A stretch of DNA of 64,000 bases from NCBI GenBank assembly GCA_028023455.1, contig JAQFVV010012423.1, positions 9,404,269 through 9,468,268 of the forward strand, in the 5' to 3' direction. Shown here piece after piece: positions 47,450 through 59,589 of this stretch; the first letter of the stretch is position 1; each line of letters begins with the position of its first letter. The DNA comes from Epiperipatus broadwayi (taxonomy: Eukaryota; Onychophora; Udeonychophora; Euonychophora; Peripatidae). A model generated the notes under the pieces. The model ran no database searches, had not been told where the DNA came from, and saw only the letters and a program-made list of their open reading frames with translations. A program made the translations under genes and the position numbers.

Positions 47450-48690
47450 GGAAAGAACAAAGAAACTGCCTGATCAAAGAAAATAAAGAAAAACGCTGAG
47501 ATTTTCATTTCGAATGTGATTTAAGTATTTAAAACAGTATAATTTGAGAAATTAAAATAATTTTTAAAAAATAAACTAAAAAAACAAAATTATTTTCAAA
47601 AAATATTGAAGATTTTAGTAAAAATATTTAAGATTTAGCAAAAAGAAATCTTTACTTTTCGATAAAGTAACATTGAAAAAAAGCGTTTGCGTCAGCACTT
47701 TTTTGTTTAGACATTCGCTTTATATTTGCCGAAATTGAATATATTTTATAATAAATAAATAGAAATTTATTTTTGAAAGAACTTTCGTTCTCTTACATAA
47801 CCTGAAAAATTAGTAATATACTTTTTATAAACGTATCTGAGTTGAATTTAATATTATAGGCGAATATGTTTTAACAATAGGCTTTGTCTTCAGTTTGTGA
47901 GTTGGCCAATTAAAAGATTTGATTTTTACCTCATACAACCAATAATATAATTAGCGGTTTAAGGGTTAATTTCAATCTCTATGATCAAGTTGTAATCTTT
48001 AGTGTCTATATACATACTGGATGATAAATAAAGATAGGATTCTATCTTTATTGTTAAAAGAAGGTTGCTTTGATAACATATTAAGATTGTTGACTATTAT
48101 TAATATTGGGATTGCCTAAGTGTTGACTGCTTTCTATGAATTTATATCTATACATATGAGTTAAAAGATGGAAATGTGGTTGCAGAAACACATACTTCTA
48201 TTGTCACAACTAATACAAAGAAATAAATGATGTAATAAGCTAATGATAACCAAGCTTATGATACATCCTAAATAACTGAAGACAATAGCTTAAAACAGCA
48301 AGGATGATGTAAAAAAAGATCACAGAAAAAATTGGAAACAATAGCCAGTCTTTGATGAACCAATATTAATGTAAAGTCAGTAAATATTTATTTTTACTTT
48401 GAAGGCTGAAGATTTTCATGAACCAATATTATATTTTTAAAACAATAGATGATTCTCTTATACAGGCACTGCTAATCCATTATTTGCTATATCTAAAAAT
48501 TATTCACTTTTGAGAATTGTAGATCCTATTGTTAACTTGTATGTTTGAATTATTTTTATCAGTTCCTTCTTTTAAATCTCAACCCATCATATCACAAATC
48601 TTAGTCAGCACAAAAATTCCTCAAATCACCCATTTCTCACTATGCATACCATTCTTTTCTTTAGCAGGAGAGTTAGAGGTATCAAATATC
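47450..48690. other. AT-rich non-coding stretch
   Basis: No gene is seen. Confidence 0.5.
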
Positions 48691-48694
48691 TGAA

Positions 48695-48830
48695 CCTATC
48701 TATCTATTTACCTTCCTACCTGTCTACCTGCATCCCTTCCTCTCTACCTACCTATCTATCTACATATCTACCGATCAATCTGTCTGTCTATCTATTTATC
48801 TATCTATCTGTCTGCCTGCCTATGTATGTA
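48695..48830. repeat. CTAT/CTAC/CTGT tetranucleotide tract
   Basis: About 135 bp of degenerate CTAT-type repeat. The open frame 48642-48866 is a translation of this tract. Confidence 0.92.
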
Positions 48831-48869
48831 TATACAGAGAGAATAAACGTGAAAATTAAAAGATAAAAC

Positions 48870-50733
48870 AGGATTATAAGAATGCAAATTTATATATACT
48901 CTCTCTTATTCTTATTTATCTGCTAAAAAGACAAATTTCATATTCGCAGTATTTATAACCTCTACAACATTTTCAAGATCCTTTAGTGTTTTGTTCTATT
49001 CAAATTCCATAATATTTTTTTTTTGAACAGCAACAAAGTATTTTTTTTTAAAAAAAATTCCCTTATTCTTTAGAGATTTTTCCAATAAATTTTCACATCT
49101 TTCTATTTATTATTATATGATTAACTCTTTTTTGAATTATAATTTTGTTGATAAATACTCTTTGCTCATTGATTTTTTTGAACACTTCCATATTGCAAAT
49201 CTTGTTCTTCCAACTCCTCTTTTCTTTTCAAATACACATACACATTAAAAGCCTCCAATCTTTTTCATTTTTTTTTTAAAGATATCGGTGTTTTTGCTAT
49301 TCTCTCTAAAAATAACATTTAACATCTTTAAATTTTCCAAAGTCTGTTTATGACTTATAAAAAGAGCGTTTACAAAAGCATTCAATTTTTTTTATATTAG
49401 AGAGTAGAGATCTCTCCAAAATGCACGCACACGCATTGTCAAAATATTTATTTCATAAGTAATTATAAGTTAAAAGATAAGATTGAATTTTGTAATCCTT
49501 GAAAATATACATTTTCTTGAAAAAAAAATCGATTATTTTTTATAATTCCTCTGTTATTTTAAGTCTTAATGTGACATAGTTGTTTAAATCCTTCTGCCGC
49601 CAGAAGAAAAATCATGTGACATTTAGAAAAAAGATACTTTGCTTCTAAACAAAAAGTTCTCATATTTCTAATTAATTCATTAGAATTTAATAATCAGGAA
49701 TAACCACTAATGATTTAATTCTTTAATACCTAAATACCAAACGAACAAAAAAAAGTTAATCATATATTTTAAATTTCCTTTGACAATATATATCATTCAT
49801 ATCAACAGTTAGAAAGAAAAATTTAATGAATAATTAAAGTACTGCATACATTTTGTTTTCCAATAATAAAGCTGAGTTTTATCTTTGTTAAAAGACACGA
49901 ATTTTTATTTACTTACTTTGCATTTATTAGAATATATATATTTAAAAAAATCTTTTAAAAAATCATAATTGCAAATTATTTGGGATTTTAATAAAAAATA
50001 ATATAACTTACTCAATTTAAAATTAAATACACAAATATTCATACATATATTATCATCATCATCAGCGACCATTCATAAACGAGTAAGATTATCTAACTAG
50101 AAGAGAAAAAAGAGAAGGAGAAAGAGAGAAAGAAATAAAAAATCTAAAATGAGTTTTGCGACGACTGTACTAAATAACCGTCAATCACAAATATATCAAG
50201 TGTAATTACCATAAAAGCAGGAATATTTTAAAATTAATTTTTCTTGTTCTCTAAATAAAATTATTTGTGTTTATATATATGGTTAGTGAATATGACTCAT
50301 AACTAAAAATTAGGGATTGAATTTAAACTAAGTAATAATGTGAATTTTTTTCAGGATCCACTGAAGCTTTGAAGTTTTTGTTTTAAGTGAAACAATCCAT
50401 AAATAGCAAACATATTCTCCAGTATTAATAACTGGACATCTATATGATGAAAAAATATCCCAGTTTAATCATCTAGCAGTTGAAAAATCTAGTGAATAAT
50501 GTTTTCTCATTCACTTAATCAAACTATTGGAGAGAGCATTGCCTTGCAGTGTCTTGCCTAAAAATTGATTCATCATTTACCTATGCATAATAGATTTTAT
50601 AAAATTATGTGGTATTATAGATGTTTAGTAAACATGGGTTATTGTGACATCTATTTAGTAATAAAGACTCTTGCCTATATTATGCATTGGAATACGCATG
50701 CACGTACATATCTCATATTGAGATCGCATTGTT

Positions 50734-50766
<33 letters not shown>

Positions 50767-51320
50767 TGATTGTGCCCTTTTCTATAGGCCAATGATGGTT
50801 ATAAATGGTCAATTACTAAAAAATTTTAAAATTAATATTATATAGTATTTAAAATTATAGACTATATTAAGCAGTAAAAGATTAATATGATATATTTAAT
50901 AATAAATATTGTGATGGTGAGAATTGTATCTAATTCTATATTTTTCTAAATTGTTTTTCAAAATTTTATATAATTATTTTATATAATATAAGTAGCAAAT
51001 TTATTAAGACAGATAAAATTAGACTAAACACCGGAAATGACTACGTGACTGTCTGGAATATTCTATGTATAAGCACCAGTTTAAATTAATACTAATAATT
51101 AAAATATTTAAATAGTATATTATAGAAGTGGATGGAATTGTCACACATCATAATAAAAATAAGTAGTATACACCTTTATTAATTATTGTTTCAAAATTGT
51201 TTTAAAGGTAGTTAAATTGTAATAGATAATAATTGATTTAAAAATAATAATGAGTTAACATTTAAGTCTATTACGTCATGATTTTAAAACTTTAGAAATT
51301 GTTTATAAATCCAAGTAGGG
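48870..51320. other. AT-rich non-coding stretch
   Basis: No gene is seen. A compound (CT)n(TA)n microsatellite is at about 50732-50766 and a GA-rich patch at 50100-50137. The 76-codon frame at 50565-50795 runs into the microsatellite. Confidence 0.5.
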
Positions 51321-51325
51321 ATTGA

Positions 51326-51420
51326 CCAATAAAAAATAGATCTTGGCAGACAACCAAAATCGTGCCAACTAATTGTATAAACAGGGGAGAACAAAAATGT
51401 GTTGACTCCAGAGCAGAGGT
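51326..51420 (+). promoter_or_regulatory. Promoter-like arrangement with a donor site
   Basis: CCAAT at 51326-51330, TATAAA at 51376-51381 (50 bp downstream) and GCAGAG|GTAAAA at 51419 give CCAAT, TATA, a short first exon and a 5' splice site in textbook spacing. A CACTAAC branch-like site (51581-51587) and CAG acceptors at 51594 and 51605 follow. This could be a gene or LTR promoter; AT-rich DNA makes TATA boxes cheap, so confidence is low. Confidence 0.3.
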
Positions 51421-51644
51421 AAAATTTTAAGCTCTCTAATTTTTTTTTTCTTCAATTTATTAGTCAATTTTATTATAATTTTAATAATATCTTTGAAAGA
51501 AACCAACTGACAATTTAAAAATCATCCGAAGAGAATCTTAGAATAATATGTTTTAAAAAAAAGTTTTCATAGTAATGTTTCACTAACTTTACAGTAACCT
51601 GCCAGTGGATTCTATCGAAATATAATCGGAGTTTTCAATAGAAA

Positions 51645-51869
51645 ATGGATAGATTCTTAAAACCAAGTTGTAAATTTTATAATGTTCCAAATATGTTAAT
51701 ATTATTTGTTGATATAGTTTATATAGCGTATCACTATGAAAGCTGTTTTCGTGCGTATAAAATCAATGAAAGAACATTGTGCGCAAAGTTAATGAAGATA
51801 ATGGAAAATAAAAATAAGTATTATTCATATAAGAATAAATGGACAAAAGGAATTTTAATATTGAAATAG
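51645..51869 (+). CDS. 74-codon frame downstream of the promoter-like region, unrecognised
   Basis: It starts MDRFLKPSCKFYNVPNMLIL and has a Cys/Tyr-containing middle and a Lys-rich end. The start is 40 bp after a possible acceptor at 51605. No domain is recognised and base composition equals that of the flanks. It is listed only because of the upstream splice and promoter signals. Confidence 0.2.
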   Translation: MDRFLKPSCKFYNVPNMLILFVDIVYIAYHYESCFRAYKINERTLCAKLMKIMENKNKYYSYKNKWTKGILILK

Positions 51870-54800
51870 TTTGAATTGCTTTCTTTAAGATGACTTGAGA
51901 AAATACTCTAGAAAATAGTTAAAGATCGGAAGTAGTGTATATAAAATAATAATGAATGAAAGTGAAGTTTACCAAGGAAAACACTTGCCTAAAGAAAAAA
52001 AAAATTTACAGAAGAGAAATATAAAATATTGGATCCATGGAAAATGCAATTGGTACCGTAATTATTAAATAATTGTAGTTTAACTAGAAATAAAGATGCA
52101 TCAACGCGCCAAGGTAATATTTTCCAGAACATTAAAAAGCTTCGTGGGATAACTAAATAAAATGTTTTCTAATAATTTTGGATTAAACACTAAAACTAAA
52201 GATCGTCTAAACAGTTTATTAAATGAACTAATTTATTTAAAACTTTAATAAGCAGAAAGGAGAACATTCGGACAAAAGAAGAAATAATAAATATTATGGG
52301 ACTAACCAAGATATACCGTCAGAAAAATATGTGATTATGGTTTGAATTATTTTCTTTACTAATCTAAGTTAAACATTAAGTTTTAGATAGTGATAGGGAA
52401 AACAAAATACATTAATTCGTGATATAACATTATATGAAATAATATGTTTTGATTTTGAATTTTAAAATAAAATTGTATGTATGTGGAAATTTGTATATTT
52501 GATATGCTCGAAGAGAAAGAAACCTATTACAAACTCTGATAGGAAGATAAAGATTGTTTTTGGTAACATTTATAATTATTAATGATATATAATGTATGTT
52601 TTATTTATTTAGATCAGCTGGGAATCGAATGAATGTAGCGCAAAAGTTTTATTGTTATTATTGTTGTAAAACGCATTTTTGAAAACAACACTCTAAAACA
52701 CTTTGAGATGTGATTAGATTTTTAAAAAATATGCATATGATAATCATTTTATGTGTTATTAATATAGTTCAATATAACCGATGGTTATGTGATATTTTCT
52801 GTTAATTTTCCGATTGGGATATTTAAATGTTATTTTAACAAAATGTAGATGTTGAACCTACAGTGTAATAAAGCAAGACAAATTGTTCTTATGGAATAGG
52901 GAGATGTTTTTATATTAGCGAATTTTGTTTATTGTTTTTAAAAAAAGTAGTTAGTATTTTATCGATGTTGGATACAGTAAAAATCTCAAGAGATAGTTTG
53001 GGTAGTGACTTGGTAGTACATGGTGATTCGGAAACCAAGAGGATGTATTAAAAACTAGGATGCTACAGGGAATGAAATAATAGGTAGTTTTAGATGTTAA
53101 TCAGCGTAGTTAACAAAGCCCTACGACTGGTACACATGTTGTCTTGGACAGTGGTATTTTATATATTTCTTGTGAGTCATACTAGATGTTTGGTAAAGCT
53201 GAGTAAATAGCTGCCACATCATGCTTATCGCCAAGGTTACTAGACAATGAATGTCAGACCTATTCACACTGTTCCATACATTTTTGAAGTATATTGCGGA
53301 TAAGTTATCTATCTATCTTCCCGATATCCTATACATCTTTCGCTATCTTTATCTGTATTTCTTGCAACTACATCGTTATATGATAAATCTATTAAAAGGG
53401 AAACAATAGATATTTTAGAATGTATGTCATGCTATTATTTGGAATAAGAATAGTTAAGTATTAACGAAGAGTAGATTATGATTATTGAAAGAAAGATGCA
53501 GATATCCTAAGAAGGGAAGGAGTTAGAGAATTATGTTAATTCCTTTTAAGAAATGAACTATAATTTTATAAAAGTATATCCAAATAGAAATATACAAAAA
53601 TATTAAATATAATTTCACGTTTTCTTATTGTTAATTATATTTTAAAAAATATAAGTATTGCATATTTAAAAAATACAATAACATTCGATAATTATAGTAT
53701 ATGTGAAACTGTAACAGGTGATAATTAAACTCATGTTATAGTATTATACATGAGTATGGCCTATGGAATAAACGTATTATAGTTTACGAGCATTGGAGAA
53801 CAAACGTTAAAAGTAATAATAATATTTGAATAATATGCGGAGTGACTTATATAAAGTTACAAGAAAATGTAATTTTCTTTTAAAAACCATATTGATTGTA
53901 AAATTATGATGTTATAAATGATGTTTATCCACATAGATAATTTATAATACAGTAACTTTAATATTAAAAGGTAAAGAATGGTGTTAGCCATAAAATAGTT
54001 AAAATAAGTGATATGATAAACCTAATGAGAAATAAATAAATAACTTTTAAAAGACATAATAAGTTTAATTAACGATAAAAGAAATATAAATGTGTATAAT
54101 TTAGCTATTGTAGTGTAAAGAAAAATGAGGATATCCCTTGTAAATAGATGTAGATGGATTTGTTTGTTTTATTTATTTTTATTGATGTTAATAAAATTTT
54201 AAAATTTGTTTATTAAAACTTGTGTCTGAGTTTTTTTTTCTCTACATCATTGCATGAATTCACAGGGTATTTTCACAACCATTAAACTAAGTATATGATT
54301 GTTTGCACAAAAGATAAATAGAGAAGCATGTTTAATCTTAAATATTTATTGATGTTCTTGCAATTAAATAACTATAAAATTGCCTTGCGTTACTGGTCAT
54401 CAATCCATTATCATAATATTTTGCTAAATTATATACTATTAGTTGCCACTTGCTTTATTTATAAGATTATCTAAACACTGCCACTTATTAATTTATTTTA
54501 TTACTTAAAGATAAAAAAGGAGATATTAGATTATTAACTAATTTATTACGGTTATAAATTTGCGATGAAAGAAAAGCTGTACTAGTTGGATTAAGCAATG
54601 AAGATTGTGATTATTATTGTTTTATTATTAATCTAATTTCAGAGTAGTAGATTATGACATAAAATCCCTTATCATATTTTGCTACCATATGTTATTAACA
54701 TACGAATAAATTTAAGAACCTGAGATTATTTCATTTGAGCTAGATGATTACTATTATTATTATTAGTGATAAAAGATTAATACTTTAATTGTTAAATGAG

Positions 54801-55300
54801 TCTTAGTGATTAGAAGTTGCGGAAGTCATAAGAATACTATGTAGTTATTATGTGTAATAGTAGTATAAGGGGGGATAGTGTTCTTATGCCATTGAGGTGG
54901 TATCCTGTGGGATATTGTCTCAATGTAATCTACCTTGTCACCCGTATTTCCACTTCTAGTCTCATGAATTCCTGAATATTTATTTGAGTTAGTTTAAAAC
55001 AGAACCTAAGTTAATTTTAAGAAACTTGAGCTAGTAAAGCATTTAATTGAATATTTCATTAATTATTAGAGCTAGAACCCGGTTAGGTGATTTTCACTAT
55101 ATTATATTTATTTTGGGGGAAGTGGAGATGCGGGAACGGGGCGGTTAGATTATGGCCCTCAACGTGATTGGCCTGATGTGTAGTGGAGCTACACACGATG
55201 ACAAGGGCAGAATATATATATATAAGTCATAGCACTACAGTCAGTGCTGATGTGATTTATATATTATAACCAATTAACTGTTGGTACTTATAATTTACTA
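51870..55300. other. Non-coding stretch with scattered CpG
   Basis: No gene is recognised. Polypurine-like runs AAGGGGGGA (54867-54875, followed by TAGTGTTCTTATG) and GGGGGAAG (55114-55121) resemble sites next to 3' LTRs, but I find no paired LTR. 55100-55200 is locally GC-rich. Confidence 0.4.
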
Positions 55301-55504
55301 TATACATTAGAAAGGACTTGAACTCAGACTTTCAAACTCCCTACAGCTATACACTCCACCTTATACAATTCACATGATCACTATTTCTTATGCTTGCTCT
55401 TAACTGTTATTAAAACTCTCTATATGTATTGCCAATCAGTACAAGCCAGAGTAATCAATAGATGCCAGAAGGCTTGTGCATAGAATCCCCATCTAATGCA
55501 TACT

Positions 55505-55565
55505 CATCCAATATCCCCAAACTAGTTTCTGGCTTGTGGCCTTTGTCAGTAAGGAGCCTTGGATC
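55505..55565 (-). ncRNA. Hammerhead-like motif, family B copy 2, core broken
   Basis: The minus-strand core reads CTGACAA (complement of 55543-55549): the invariant G at position 8 is A. Stem II, GAAAC and the outer stem ATCCAA/TTGGAT are intact; the cleavage triplet is GUU. Predicted inactive. Confidence 0.6.
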
Positions 55566-55649
55566 TGAGAGGGCAGCACCTAGATCTTAGGATCTAATGC
55601 AACCCTCCAGCCTCCAGTAGCCACCTTTTATTTCTACTTAACTAATCAA

Positions 55650-55790
55650 GATCGCAAGCCAGAAACTAATCTGGGGATATTGGATGAGTAGCACTAGCTG
55701 GGGATTTTATGCACAAGCCTTCTGGCATCTATTGATTACTCTGTCTTGCATTGAGTGGCAATATGTATAGAGAGTTTTGCCCATTTTAAT
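55650..55790 (+). repeat. Family B repeat, 5'-truncated copy
   Basis: It begins within the stem II loop (GCAAGCCAGAAAC) and runs to GAGTGGCAATATGTATAGAG. It has GAAAC, stem III and the 3' stem I arm but lacks the CTGANGA half. Confidence 0.75.
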
Positions 55791-56009
55791 AGCAGTTAAA
55801 AGCAAGCATAAGAAATAGTGATCATGTGATGTTTATTGGCTTAAAACCAATTCTGCCTAATAGGATACTCTTGGATATGGTTATTAAAGAACCAAAGACC
55901 CAAAAATGTATGGGTACAATTTAAGTCTCATAGTTTTGTAGTTAAGTAGAATAAAAATGGCTGCTGGAGTGTTGCATTAGATCCTAAGATCTAGGTGCAG
56001 TTCTCTCAG

Positions 56010-56068
56010 ATCCAAGGCTCCTCACTGATGAAGGCCACAAGCCAGAAACTAGTCTGAAGATATTGGAT
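56010..56068 (+). ncRNA. Hammerhead ribozyme-like motif, family B copy 4
   Basis: ATCCAA (56010-56015) pairs with TTGGAT (56063-56068). TCCTCA pairs with TGAAGA with one mismatch. Core CTGATGA is at 56025-56031, stem II GGC-CACAA-GCC follows, GAAAC is at 56045-56049, and the GUC triplet ends at 56054, where cleavage is predicted. The core is canonical; the weak points are A-A at 10.1/11.1 and the one stem I mismatch. Confidence 0.66.
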
Positions 56069-56223
56069 GAGTAGGCACTAGATGGGATTTTATGCACAAG
56101 CCTTCTGGCATCCATTGATTTCTCTGGCTTGCACTGAGTGGCAATAGATATAAAGAGTTTTTCCTGTTTTAATAATCTTATACAATTGATATACATGATC
56201 ACATATATGTGAAAAAGATAAAT

Positions 56224-56280
56224 GATCTCCAATATATGTATTTCATGCTGAACTAGCACTCATTATTTGGTCCAGAACAC
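56224..56280 (-). ncRNA. Hammerhead-like motif, family C inverted copy, core broken
   Basis: On the minus strand the inner stem I CCAA/TTGG and stem III ATA-CA-TAT are well formed, but the core reads ATAATGA in place of CTGATGA. Predicted inactive, but it shows what stem I and stem III of family C look like. Confidence 0.5.
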
Positions 56281-56545
56281 TATTTCCCACACATATATAC
56301 AATCAGTGCTCAGTTTATATTTAAATGGACACGTTAAGATTCTATATGTGAGGGGTCAGACTGATGCAAAGCCAACATGGGTATGACAATAATATTGGTA
56401 TAAACAAGAGCTTTGAGGATTCTATCATTAGATTTTCAATGATATGGATGGCTGAAGAGTGGAGAAGATTGAAGCTTATCAATTAAAGTTTAAAGATTTT
56501 CTGTCTTAATATAAGCACAAATTGTATATATGTGCAGGAGATGGT

Positions 56546-56590
56546 GATCTGGGCCAACTGATGAGTGCTGACTCAGCATGAAACACATAT
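56546..56590 (+). ncRNA. Hammerhead-like motif, family C, 3' arm lost
   Basis: GATCTGGGCCAA, core CTGATGA (56558-56564), stem II TGCTG-ACT-CAGCA and GAAAC are present. The sequence diverges after ACATAT, so the TTGGAGATC arm is missing. Confidence 0.5.
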
Positions 56591-56599
56591 TATACCTAC

Positions 56600-57910
56600 T
56601 GAAATTTGAGAGGTATTTCAATATGTGATAAGATGTCAGTCATATCTTTCTTTCTTTCTTTCTTGTTTGATTTTTGAATAATGAATATCTTTATTTATGA
56701 AATATTAACTGTGTTGCTATGACAATGATAATATAAAATTGTTTGTTATTAATTGTATTATAAGATTGTAAATTGATTTTAAAATGAATATATGAATAAT
56801 AAAGTATATGGTTTGGATGAAATCATTATTATTTTTTTGTTGTTGTTATATGTTTCAATTTTGTTACTGCATTCTTGATAGTAAATTATAAACACTATGA
56901 ATAAATATTTTATATTTCAAATATATTTGTCCTTTTTATTTGTATAATATTATACTAGGAAATATGTATAAAAATATATTTCCAGTGTATTATATTGAAA
57001 ATGTAGTTATTTTTTGTTGAAATAAAAAAATAGTATTGGTTATTTTAAAAAAGCAAATTTTTGTTGTATGTAGTATTTCTAAAATATTTATTTTTAATAG
57101 TTGAATAATACAATTTTTATTAGAGGAATGTTACCAGAAATTGCTTAAAAAAGTGAATATAGATAATTGCTATAGTTATACTTACATCAATAAAAAAATT
57201 TTATAAAAAGGATTGAAAAGTTTGAATGCATGCTTTTCTTTCTTGTTTTTGTTTTAAACAGAGCATATATAACCCTTTCTTTATATGATTTTTTTTATTT
57301 GCCTTAAAAATATGTTATTGACTTAACAAAATGGAGGAGTAAGAACCAACATTATCTCCTCATGTACTGCACAGTTTATTGAGAAAATTTTATGAGAAAG
57401 CATCAGTTTATTATATAAAAAAAAAATTATTGAATTGCTTTATTATGTTGTAAACCTTCGAAATATTTTTATCTTTTAAAATGGATTTTATGTATATTTT
57501 AATGATAAAATACAATTATCAGAAGATGTACAAAAGTCATATTTACTTGCTTGTGTAATTTTATTAGAATGATTAATCAAATTTTTGTAAGATATGAATC
57601 AGTTTAATTTCTATTGTATCATCCTAGGTAAAGACTAGTATCTATTCATTTATATCATTTTGAAATAATATTTGCTCACGAATGAATATTTTTTCATATC
57701 ATAAATATAAAATAATATTGTGTGTGTAACATTATTGAAAGAATAATTTGAATACATATACAAAATGAACTTTGTATTTAAAGTTCTTGCACATACATTT
57801 TACCTTCTCTGGAATAAAAACATACTCTTGGTTTTGTAGTTTGAAATATAGACATCGAAACTGTAATGCCATTCTGGAGATACAGTGTTTAAAGACTCTC
57901 AGCCAGATCA
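56600..57910. other. AT-rich non-coding stretch
   Basis: A (TTTC)n run is at 56646-56664. No gene is seen. Confidence 0.5.
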
Positions 57911-57918
57911 TTTATATA

Positions 57919-58090
57919 TATATATAAAATTAAAAATAATCAATTTAAAATAAAATTGAAATAGACAACTCCCTATAAATAAAAATATTATTTAATATAT
58001 CAATCTGACTTTCATTCCTTAATTGAACCATTTCAAGATGTTGTCTATTTCAATCTTGTTTTAAATTGATTATTTTTAATTTTATATATA
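57919..58090. mobile_element. 172-bp MITE with 51-bp inverted ends
   Basis: 57919-57969 and 58040-58090 are reverse complements with two or so mismatches, around a 70-bp centre. The ends start and finish in TATATA, consistent with a TA target as used by Tc1/mariner or pogo elements. No coding capacity. Confidence 0.85.
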
Positions 58091-58140
58091 GAAGGCAACA
58101 TTATGGATAAATTTTAACATTGAAATTCGATCATTTAAAG

Positions 58141-58155
58141 TATATATATATATAT
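58141..58155. repeat. (TA)n microsatellite
   Basis: Short alternating TA run, 50 bp after the MITE. Confidence 0.85.
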
Positions 58156-58159
58156 GTTG

Positions 58160-59200
58160 TAATCTTTCGATTTGATAGGTTCTCTAAAATATCAAGTAGT
58201 TTCCTTAAAATTATTAAAATTTTAAATTTAATATAGTTAAGCAGTAAATGTATATATTTGAAAGTAAATATTTATTAAGCATTAGCGTATTTCAAGGGAG
58301 GTTGAATTACAGGGGATTAATCACACATTTATTACTAAATAATATAAATTGTATACATCAATAGTACATTGATTAATAATATGATTTTATAATTACAGTT
58401 ATATAGTGCTATTTAAAATTATGTTTGTGAAAAGTCTTAATCCAATTACAATTTTTAACAATTATTGAATTTATTTTGTCTTTTTAGAAAATCAAAATTG
58501 TTACATTTAAAAGAAGTTGATAAATTAATATGATAAAATCGTTTAAATAAATAAAATACTATTTAAAAACAAATATATCTAGAATTAAATTTAATATTAA
58601 GAATTTATATATGATAATATAAAGTGCTTAAGAAACTTTAGTAATATTGTAAATTAAATCAAATATGATATGTGATTTTCTAGTAAAAAAAAAAAAAAGG
58701 TTTATCAAGTCTTCGATTTTGAAGTTAGTTTTAAAATAAATGACCAATCAGGATCAAGAGATTATTAATGTTTATATCACTCTTTAATAAAAAAAAAACA
58801 ACAACACGATTTTAATATAAAAAATGATATAAAATAACTATGAGTCTGTAATCATTAATTATCGTGAAGTTTTTAAATATAATTAAAGTTTGATTTTAAA
58901 ATTTCAGAACCATGATAAATATTGCTGAAGATGTATAAGTAAATTATAATATATTATTTTAATAATAATAATAATAAAATAAATCAACAAATATTTCATC
59001 AGGAGAAAATTTGACCTCTGATATTCATTCACTTCGGGGATAAATACATTGCTTAAAACAAAAGTTCTATCACGATTTCAGGAAAAATATTTCTTTTAGA
59101 TCAAATATTAAAATATAGATGGGCTAAAAACTTTGGAAAGATACTCATAACCATTGATGTTTGTTTTACTTATTTTAAAAAGTTTTTAAAATTAATCAAT
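58160..59200. other. AT-rich non-coding stretch
   Basis: No gene is seen. A 14-A run lies near 58685. Confidence 0.5.
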
Positions 59201-59219
59201 TATTTGTTTAATAATACAC

Positions 59220-59336
59220 CTGATTTAAATCTTAATAATAAACATCTCAGGTTGTTATTCAATTTAAATCTCAGGTTTTTATTCAAACTAAATCTCAGGT
59301 TTTTATCTAATTCAAATCTCACTGGAGGGGGGGGGG
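59220..59336. repeat. ~30-bp minisatellite followed by a G10 run
   Basis: Three to four units of AAATCTCAGGTTTTTATTCA-like sequence are followed by ten consecutive G residues at 59327-59336. The 63-codon frame 59204-59395 is the repeat read through. Confidence 0.85.
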
Positions 59337-59589
59337 TTCTTATTTTATCCATATTTACAAGGTTTTATTCCTCAATAAACAATTACTTTGCTTAACACTT
59401 AAATAAAAAAGCAGGGCATGACTTAAACACCAGTTTTGTTGCACAGCAAATCAATAAACAAGTATTTCCAATATGAATTACATATTTTATTGGAATATCC
59501 AGACGGAATAATATGAACTGGATTATGAATCCTGAGGACTTAATGGTACCATAAGTTTAATAAATAGATGAACATTTGTCCATTACCTA

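Larger units (their letters stand above)
55306..56597. mobile_element. Composite of family B and C repeats
   Basis: The left edge (55306 on: ATTAGAAAGGACTTGAACTC) is the inverted end seen at 7694. Then come family B on the minus strand (55440-55645), truncated family B on plus (55650-55790), family B on plus (55860-56165), family C inverted (56165-56300) and family C on plus (56340-56590). The right inverted end is missing; sequence diverges after about 56590. Nesting or rearrangement of related elements is the likely cause. Confidence 0.75.

Noticed and set aside
54867-55125. Polypurine-like runs suggesting a 3' LTR
   Set aside because: No partner LTR, primer site or coding remnant found, so not called as an element.
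55984-56259. 91-codon minus frame across the family B/C repeats
   Set aside because: Runs antisense through the hammerhead-like region and is not conserved in the other copies.
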